From assembly GCA_903896775.1 (NCBI GenBank), contig CAITZE010000131.1, forward strand, positions 1-18,084: a stretch of 18,084 bases of DNA, written 5' to 3'. Below, one piece after another: positions 14,062-18,084 of the stretch; positions within the stretch are counted from its first letter, which is position 1; every line of letters begins with the position of its first letter. The translations under genes and the position numbers were made by a program. The notes under the pieces were generated by a model. That model was given only the letters and a program-made list of their open reading frames with translations, was not told the DNA's origin and searched no databases. The DNA is from an uncultured bacterium. Lineage in GTDB: Bacteria; Pseudomonadota; Alphaproteobacteria; Rhodospirillales; Rhodospirillaceae.

Positions 14062-14922
14062 ATGCCCTCTTCTTATGCCGGCGCTCTCGTTGCCGTTCGC
14101 GATGTCGAAAGTCTGCGCCGCCGCGTGCAGGCTTGGCGCCGCGAGGGGCGCTCCATTGCGCTGGTGCCGACCATGGGCGCTTTGCATAAGGGCCACCTCA
14201 CGCTGATGGATCGCGCACAGAAGATGGCCGACCGGGTTGTCGCGACGATCTTCGTCAATCCAAAGCAATTCGGACCGAACGAAGATTTCCAAGCCTATCC
14301 GCGGCCCGAACACGACGACTTTGAAATGTTGAATGCGGCAGGCGTGCACGTGCTTTTCGCGCCCGATGCGGCGGCTATGTATCCGAATGGCTTTGTCACT
14401 AATGTGCGCGTGGCGGGTTTAAGCGAAGTGCTCGACGGTGCGCATCGGCCTGTCCACTTCGATGGCGTATCGACAGTGGTTACTAAGCTTTTGCTGCAAA
14501 CGCTGCCCGACATCGCGCTGTTCGGCGAAAAAGATTATCAGCAGCTCGCGATCATCAAACGGTTGGTCGCCGATCTGAATATCCCAGTGGACATCATCGG
14601 CGTGCCGACCGTGCGTGATGCCGATGGTCTCGCGCTGTCATCGCGCAACGCATACCTGACGCCAGCCGAGCGCGCACAAGCGCCAAAACTATACACAGCG
14701 ATTGTTGCGGCAGCCGCTGCGATTGCCGCAGGCGGCGATGTCGCCAAAGCCATGGCGACGGCTCGCGACGACCTTCTCAAGGCTGGTTTTCGTGAAGTCG
14801 ATTACGTTGAAGCGCGCAATGCCGAAACATTGGCGCCGCTTTCAAACGCCCGTGAGCCAGGCCGCGTGCTGGCGGCGGCGCATTTAGGGCGCGCACGTCT
14901 TATCGATAACGTGGCGATCTGA
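14062..14922 (+). CDS. panC: Pantoate-beta-alanine ligase (pantothenate synthetase)
   Basis: 286 residues, the usual PanC length. It joins pantoate and beta-alanine using ATP through a pantoyl-adenylate, giving pantothenate. The nucleotidyl-transferase motif is VPTMGALHKGH (35-45, the HxGH histidines H42 and H45). Other family blocks are FVNPKQFGPNEDFQAYPR (64-81), HFDGVSTVVTKL, LFGEKDYQQL and the KMSKS-like DGLALSSRNAYL, where LSSRN replaces the common MSSRN. It starts 24 bases after panB and is almost certainly co-transcribed with it. The ketopantoate reductase step between PanB and PanC is not encoded in the window. Confidence 0.97.
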   Translation: MPSSYAGALVAVRDVESLRRRVQAWRREGRSIALVPTMGALHKGHLTLMDRAQKMADRVVATIFVNPKQFGPNEDFQAYPRPEHDDFEMLNAAGVHVLFAPDAAAMYPNGFVTNVRVAGLSEVLDGAHRPVHFDGVSTVVTKLLLQTLPDIALFGEKDYQQLAIIKRLVADLNIPVDIIGVPTVRDADGLALSSRNAYLTPAERAQAPKLYTAIVAAAAAIAAGGDVAKAMATARDDLLKAGFREVDYVEARNAETLAPLSNAREPGRVLAAAHLGRARLIDNVAI

Positions 14923-14952
14923 TCAAGCTGAGTGTGGAGTAGGCTTCCCTGC

Positions 14953-15017
14953 GGGCTCGCTACGCGATCCCTCGGGGACCAGTTTTTGTAGGCTCGCTGT
15001 GCTCGCCAACAAAAACT
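14953..15017. repeat. Two adjacent palindromes between convergent genes
   Basis: The first is GGGCTCGCTACGCGATCCC (14953-14971): GGG/CCC and TCGC/GCGA pair around TAC with one mismatch. The second spans 14981-15017: AGTTTTTGT and ACAAAAACT are exact reverse complements, with inner GGC/GCC pairs around an 11-base loop. Both contain GGCTCGCT, which suggests related copies of a REP-like intergenic palindrome. The T and A runs lie inside the stem rather than after it, so this is not a classical terminator, though it sits between convergent genes. Confidence 0.6.
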
Positions 15018-15020
15018 AGG

Positions 15021-16134
15021 TCAATGCACGTAGATGTGCACTTCGGGCGTTGCAGCGGCGGCATTCGCCATAGCTGCCATGGCAACGCGTTCCGCCGGCA
15101 AGCCCATGTTGGTCATGGACTTGAACACGGCGTCGGCATCGCGGCGCGCGATGGTTTGAGCAGCGTCGTTGGGCGCCACTGCAACCAGATCAAAGGTCGC
15201 ATCGGGGCGGCGTTCGAGGGCGCGGCTCAAAGCTTGATACAATGCCGGTTCGTAAGCGACATCGGCTTTATCGAAACGGATCACGACCAAGGGCTTCTTA
15301 TCTTTCAGCGAAGCTGCCGTCACGGTTGCGACAGGGCGCGGCGCAGCGGCAGTTGCCGTCGCACGGCGTGTGGGTGTCGTGAAGGACTGGCCGACATTGA
15401 TGTCGGAAGCGAGCTGCACGAGCGCCGTGCGTTCGCTTGTGATGTATTCGGCCTGGCGATTGATTTCGTTGTTAAGGCTCTGCAGCGCGCGATCGATGAT
15501 GATGGCGTTCTGGTTGACCTCGTCCTCCAGCATACGGAGCTGGCGGTGATCTTCTTCCAAGGCGCCCGACAAGGTGTAGGCGGCGCGAATGTTCTCAAGC
15601 AGATATGACGACGTTCCGGCATCGCCCGAGACTTGCGCGGAGAGTTGGTTCAAGGTCGCAATATCGGAATCGATTTGCGTCAGCTGCGTTTGCGCTTGGC
15701 TCCACTCGGCCAGCAATTCCGGATTGCCGGGCGTCGAGCCCATCTGCAGGCGCGAGCGAATCGCGCCGACACGGCTGTGGTAAGCGTTCACATTGGCAAC
15801 GGTCTGGCTGCGAATCGTATCGAGCTGCGCTGCGCGGGTTTGCGAATTGGTTCTGAGCTTCTCGAAATCAGACCGCAAACTGCGCGGCTTTTTGACCGAC
15901 AGCCGTGGGGCCGAATTTGCTGGTCGTTGCGGGAAGCGGTGCGGCTTCAACCGGAGCGTCGGCCGTGGTTTGAGACGCCGAGGCGGAGCCGGACTGGAAC
16001 GGGTTCATTTTGCTGCCGTTCGAGCAGCCGCTTAATGCAAGAACCAGAGCAGCCATAGCCAAGTGCTTTGGCCACGTTGAATTATTTGCTGCGCCGCGGT
16101 CGTTGAAAAGGGTGCGGCCCATATACTGAGTCAC
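15021..16134 (-). pseudogene. Alphaproteobacterial coiled-coil lipoprotein gene with an apparent +1 frameshift
   Basis: Two overlapping frames make one protein of about 370 residues. The N-terminal frame (16134-15868) starts at GTG with AAGG seven bases upstream and carries a lipoprotein signal: basic region, LAMAALVLALSG, then the lipidated cysteine of LSGC at about residue 37. It then reads PTAVGQKAAQ and stops at TGA. The C-terminal frame (to 15021) carries LRSDFEKLRTNSQ, a helical region (TPGNPELLAEWSQAQTQL, then EEDHRQLRMLEDEVNQNA), and a final alpha/beta domain from KPLVVIRFDKADV to EVHIYVH. Deleting one T from the TTT at 15879-15877 would join them as GQKAAQLRSDFEKL, the reading I expect for this family. 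The cause could be a real mutation, a sequence error or programmed shifting. The rest of the frame is clean, arguing for a recent change or an error. The protein would sit in the envelope; its function is unknown. Confidence 0.78.
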
Positions 16135-16533
16135 GCGGTCGCCTTGTCCCCGGAATTGCTTGGACAGCTCCTGTACCTGCATCCTTACACTCACATTCCC
16201 ACTACCGGTCTGGTCGATGCCTGCGCGCCGCCGATGTTCCGGTCTGCCCGAAAACAATATTTAGAAACCGCCCCCAAAGGCTTGGCGATGCTCCAAAATT
16301 TAGGAACACCCCACTCACGGAGCGACTTTACTCAATGGTTTCCCCGAGAACAAGTCGCCTGACGACACCGATCGGTCTGAAGGCTAAGGATTTTCAATTG
16401 TTTTCCTTGCATCGCTCAGGCGATCTTAGTATTTCAGGCCTCCTCATGAATTGGGAAATGGCGGTTTAACGCCGCTTTTGCCGGTTCAGGAGACACTTCG
16501 CGGGTGGTTTTGGCTTAGAAAACCTCCCCGTGC
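16135..16533. other. 399-base intergenic region between the lipoprotein gene and tRNA-Arg
   Basis: I see no convincing gene. A plus-strand frame (16144-16362) overlaps the lipoprotein leader in antisense and resembles no protein. A weak GGCG/CGCC hairpin at 16460-16473, followed by GCTTTTG, could be a poor terminator. The region must hold the promoters of the divergent lipoprotein and tRNA genes, but neither is clear by eye. Confidence 0.4.
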
Positions 16534-16610
16534 GCGCCCGTAGCTCAATTGGATAGAGCATCTGACTACGAATCAGAAGGCTGGAAGTTCGAGTCTTTCC
16601 GGGCGCACCA
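16534..16610 (+). tRNA. tRNA-Arg (anticodon ACG)
   Basis: A complete 77-base cloverleaf with encoded CCA. The acceptor GCGCCCG pairs with CGGGCGC. The D arm has GCTC/GAGC, and the anticodon stem TCTGA/TCAGA encloses CTACGAA with anticodon ACG at 16568-16570. The T arm is GGAAG-TTCGAGT-CTTTC. A34 is expected to be deaminated to inosine by TadA, so the tRNA would read CGU, CGC and CGA. The following gene starts about 75 bases downstream on the same strand, with no attachment-site repeat visible at the tRNA 3' end in this window. Confidence 0.97.
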
Positions 16611-16683
16611 TTTCTCCTAAGGCCCTAAACTTCCCCATCAGGGGTGGCGTGATTGCCGTCCCGGCCAGTTGGGGGGAACGGCC

Positions 16684-17976
16684 TTGCAGCAGAACGTCAT
16701 CGACGAAGATCGCCTTATAACGCGCTTGATCTGGCGGTTAATGCCGTTACTGACGTTGATGTTTCTGGCGTCATTCGTCGACAGGCAAAACGTCGGCTAC
16801 GCCAAATTGCAGATGGTTGCGGCGCTGAATACTACCGAAACCGCCTACGGCTTCGCTTCATCCCTGTTTTTTGTCGTTTATTTGCTGTTTGAGATCCCGA
16901 GCACGCTTGCGGTCCATAAGTTTGGCGCAAGGTACTGGATGGCCCGGATCATGCTGACGTGGGGTCTCATCACGATCCTACAGGGCTTTTTCCACTCGGT
17001 TGTCGCGTTTCAAGTCCTGCGCTGCCTGTTGGGGGTCGCCGAAGCGGGGCTTTATCCGGGCATTCTGTTTTATTTGACGCTGTGGTTTCCGCAACGTCAC
17101 CGCACCCGCGTGCTCGGCATATTCACGCTGGGAAGCGCCTGCGCCAATGCGCTGGGCGCGCTGATCGGAGGACCACTGCTCGATCTTGATGGTCTGTTCG
17201 GCCTTGCGGGTTGGCAATGGGTGTTTGTTGCGACCGGCCTGCCGCCGATTATCCTCGCAGTGGTTGTGCTGAAGTTTCTACCGTCCGGGCCTGCCGAAGC
17301 CGATTTCCTGTCGTCCGATGAAAAAAACTGGCTGACCCAGCGGCTGGCGGCGGAAAAAGCCGCCACCGTGACAGAGGGTAACCCCTATGCCGCCCTCATT
17401 GACCCGCGCGTGCTGGGCTTCGCCTGTATTTATATGTTGATGTCGACCTCGCTCTACGGCGTCAGTTATTGGCTGCCGACGGTGGTCAAAGGCTTCGGCG
17501 TCAGCTCCACAATCAACGGTTTGCTAAATACGATTCCGTGGGCGTTGGCAGCCTGCATGCTGGCTTGGGTGCCGGCGCGCCTGCGCGGTGAACAGACGAT
17601 GCTGCGCGCGGTCGTGCTGGTTGCGATCTGCGGCGTCGCTGTGTTTATCGCCAGCACGCAACTCCCATCTAATACACTGCGCTTCGTGGCGTTGATTCTG
17701 GGCGCGCCCTGCATTTATCTGCTTTACCCCTGCTTCTGGTCGCTACCGCCGCGCTTCTTTGGCGGCGCGCGTGCCGCGGCAAGTCTCGCGGCCATCAATT
17801 CCATCGGCAATCTCGGGGGCTTTCTGGGCCAGAATCTAATGCCTTGGATCGCGACAACGACTCAAAGCAACATTTTGCCAATGCTGCTGCCGGCTGTGTG
17901 CCTGACAGTGTTGGGCCTCGTTGCGCTTGTCGCGCGCGTCAAACTTGGTAACCGCGGCACTCCACTGCCCATGTAA
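16684..17976 (+). CDS. MFS transporter, anion:cation symporter (ACS) type
   Basis: 430 residues from TTG 16684, or 435 from TTG 16669; I prefer 16684 because GGGGGGA lies about seven bases before it. The conserved cytoplasmic start RLIWRLMPLL precedes span 1, and the first in-frame ATG (16741) would remove most of it. About twelve spans are visible. ACS signatures are SFVDRQNVGYAKLQM after span 1, FEIPSTLAVHKFGARYWM (the motif-A-like loop), LLGVAEAGLYPGILFYLTLWF and WQWVFVATGLPP with a central loop containing FLSSDEKNWL. Family members import organic anions such as tartrate, hydroxyphenylacetate, phthalate or hexuronates with protons; the substrate here cannot be told. No catabolic genes are adjacent. 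Confidence 0.9.
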   Translation: MQQNVIDEDRLITRLIWRLMPLLTLMFLASFVDRQNVGYAKLQMVAALNTTETAYGFASSLFFVVYLLFEIPSTLAVHKFGARYWMARIMLTWGLITILQGFFHSVVAFQVLRCLLGVAEAGLYPGILFYLTLWFPQRHRTRVLGIFTLGSACANALGALIGGPLLDLDGLFGLAGWQWVFVATGLPPIILAVVVLKFLPSGPAEADFLSSDEKNWLTQRLAAEKAATVTEGNPYAALIDPRVLGFACIYMLMSTSLYGVSYWLPTVVKGFGVSSTINGLLNTIPWALAACMLAWVPARLRGEQTMLRAVVLVAICGVAVFIASTQLPSNTLRFVALILGAPCIYLLYPCFWSLPPRFFGGARAAASLAAINSIGNLGGFLGQNLMPWIATTTQSNILPMLLPAVCLTVLGLVALVARVKLGNRGTPLPM

Positions 17977-18020
17977 CAAAAGCGACCGATATCAGGCGGT
18001 TAGAATTTAGGGGCGGACAC

Positions 18021-18041
18021 TTCACCAGAGCGTGAGGTGAA
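18021..18041. promoter_or_regulatory. Inverted repeat near the right edge
   Basis: TTCACC (18021-18026) and GGTGAA (18036-18041) are exact reverse complements separated by nine bases. No T tract follows. It lies 44 bases after the transporter stop and could be an operator for a gene beyond the window or a weak hairpin. Nothing else is recognisable between 17977 and 18084. Confidence 0.35.
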
Positions 18042-18084
18042 CTGATTTCGCCTATTCTCGGGTGGTCTAAGCTTGGCGTAAGTC

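Noticed and set aside
14981..15017. Bidirectional intrinsic terminator between panC and the lipoprotein gene
   Set aside because: The T and A runs form the outer stem instead of following a GC-rich stem, so the canonical order is not met; kept only as a palindrome.
16144..16362. Plus-strand 72-codon frame upstream of the tRNA gene
   Set aside because: It begins within the leader of the lipoprotein gene in antisense, has no ribosome binding site I can see and no recognisable motif.
16534..16700. Genomic island inserted at tRNA-Arg
   Set aside because: No integrase gene and no repeat of the tRNA 3' end were found in the window, although DNA beyond the right edge cannot be judged.

Overview
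The window looks like chromosomal DNA of an alphaproteobacterium. It is GC-rich. The block rpmH-rnpA-yidD-yidC-engB-argB-(HAD phosphatase) with dapD-dapE and truA nearby is an arrangement I know from Rhodospirillales-like genomes. The DUF2336 protein and the coiled-coil lipoprotein are also alphaproteobacterial family types. I cannot name the genus. Almost everything is housekeeping; I see no phage, transposase, CRISPR array or plasmid functions.

Layout. 1-182 (+): the C-terminal end of truA. 189-2751 (-): dapD, dapE and a membrane protein, a lysine/cell-wall operon with overlapping genes (dapE starts with TTG) and a recognisable promoter upstream of dapD. 2752-3036: divergent control region with an 8-bp hairpin before the next gene. 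3037-6122 (+): a PAS-GAF-GGDEF diguanylate cyclase followed by a DUF2336 protein. 6119-11106 (-): rpmH, rnpA, yidD, yidC, engB, argB and a HAD hydrolase, with genes overlapping or nearly touching except for short gaps before rnpA and argB. This is a ribosome / tRNA-processing / membrane-insertion cluster running into arginine synthesis. Its first gene, rpmH, is only 44 codons with a GTG start. It has a clear promoter and, between promoter and start codon, a terminator-like hairpin with a T tract. 11107-11422: a palindrome-rich divergent region with a four-run G-quadruplex motif close to the next gene. 11423-12862 (+): an orphan HAMP histidine kinase, then a candidate 27-codon membrane peptide. 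13135-14922 (+): panB and panC (pantothenate synthesis). 14923-15020: two adjacent palindromes. 15021-16134 (-): a lipoprotein gene broken by an apparent single-base frameshift. 16534-16610 (+): tRNA-Arg(ACG). 16684-17976 (+): an MFS anion:cation symporter-type transporter.

The most interesting points are: the terminator-like hairpin in the rpmH leader; the G-quadruplex motif upstream of the kinase; the apparent frameshift in the lipoprotein gene; the unannotated small membrane ORF; and a recurring pattern in which short direct duplications copy a gene's stop-codon region (after truA, the small ORF and panB). No single undescribed multi-gene system is evident. The GGDEF-DUF2336 pair, lying on the opposite strand between the dap operon and the argB cluster, is the closest to an accessory module.
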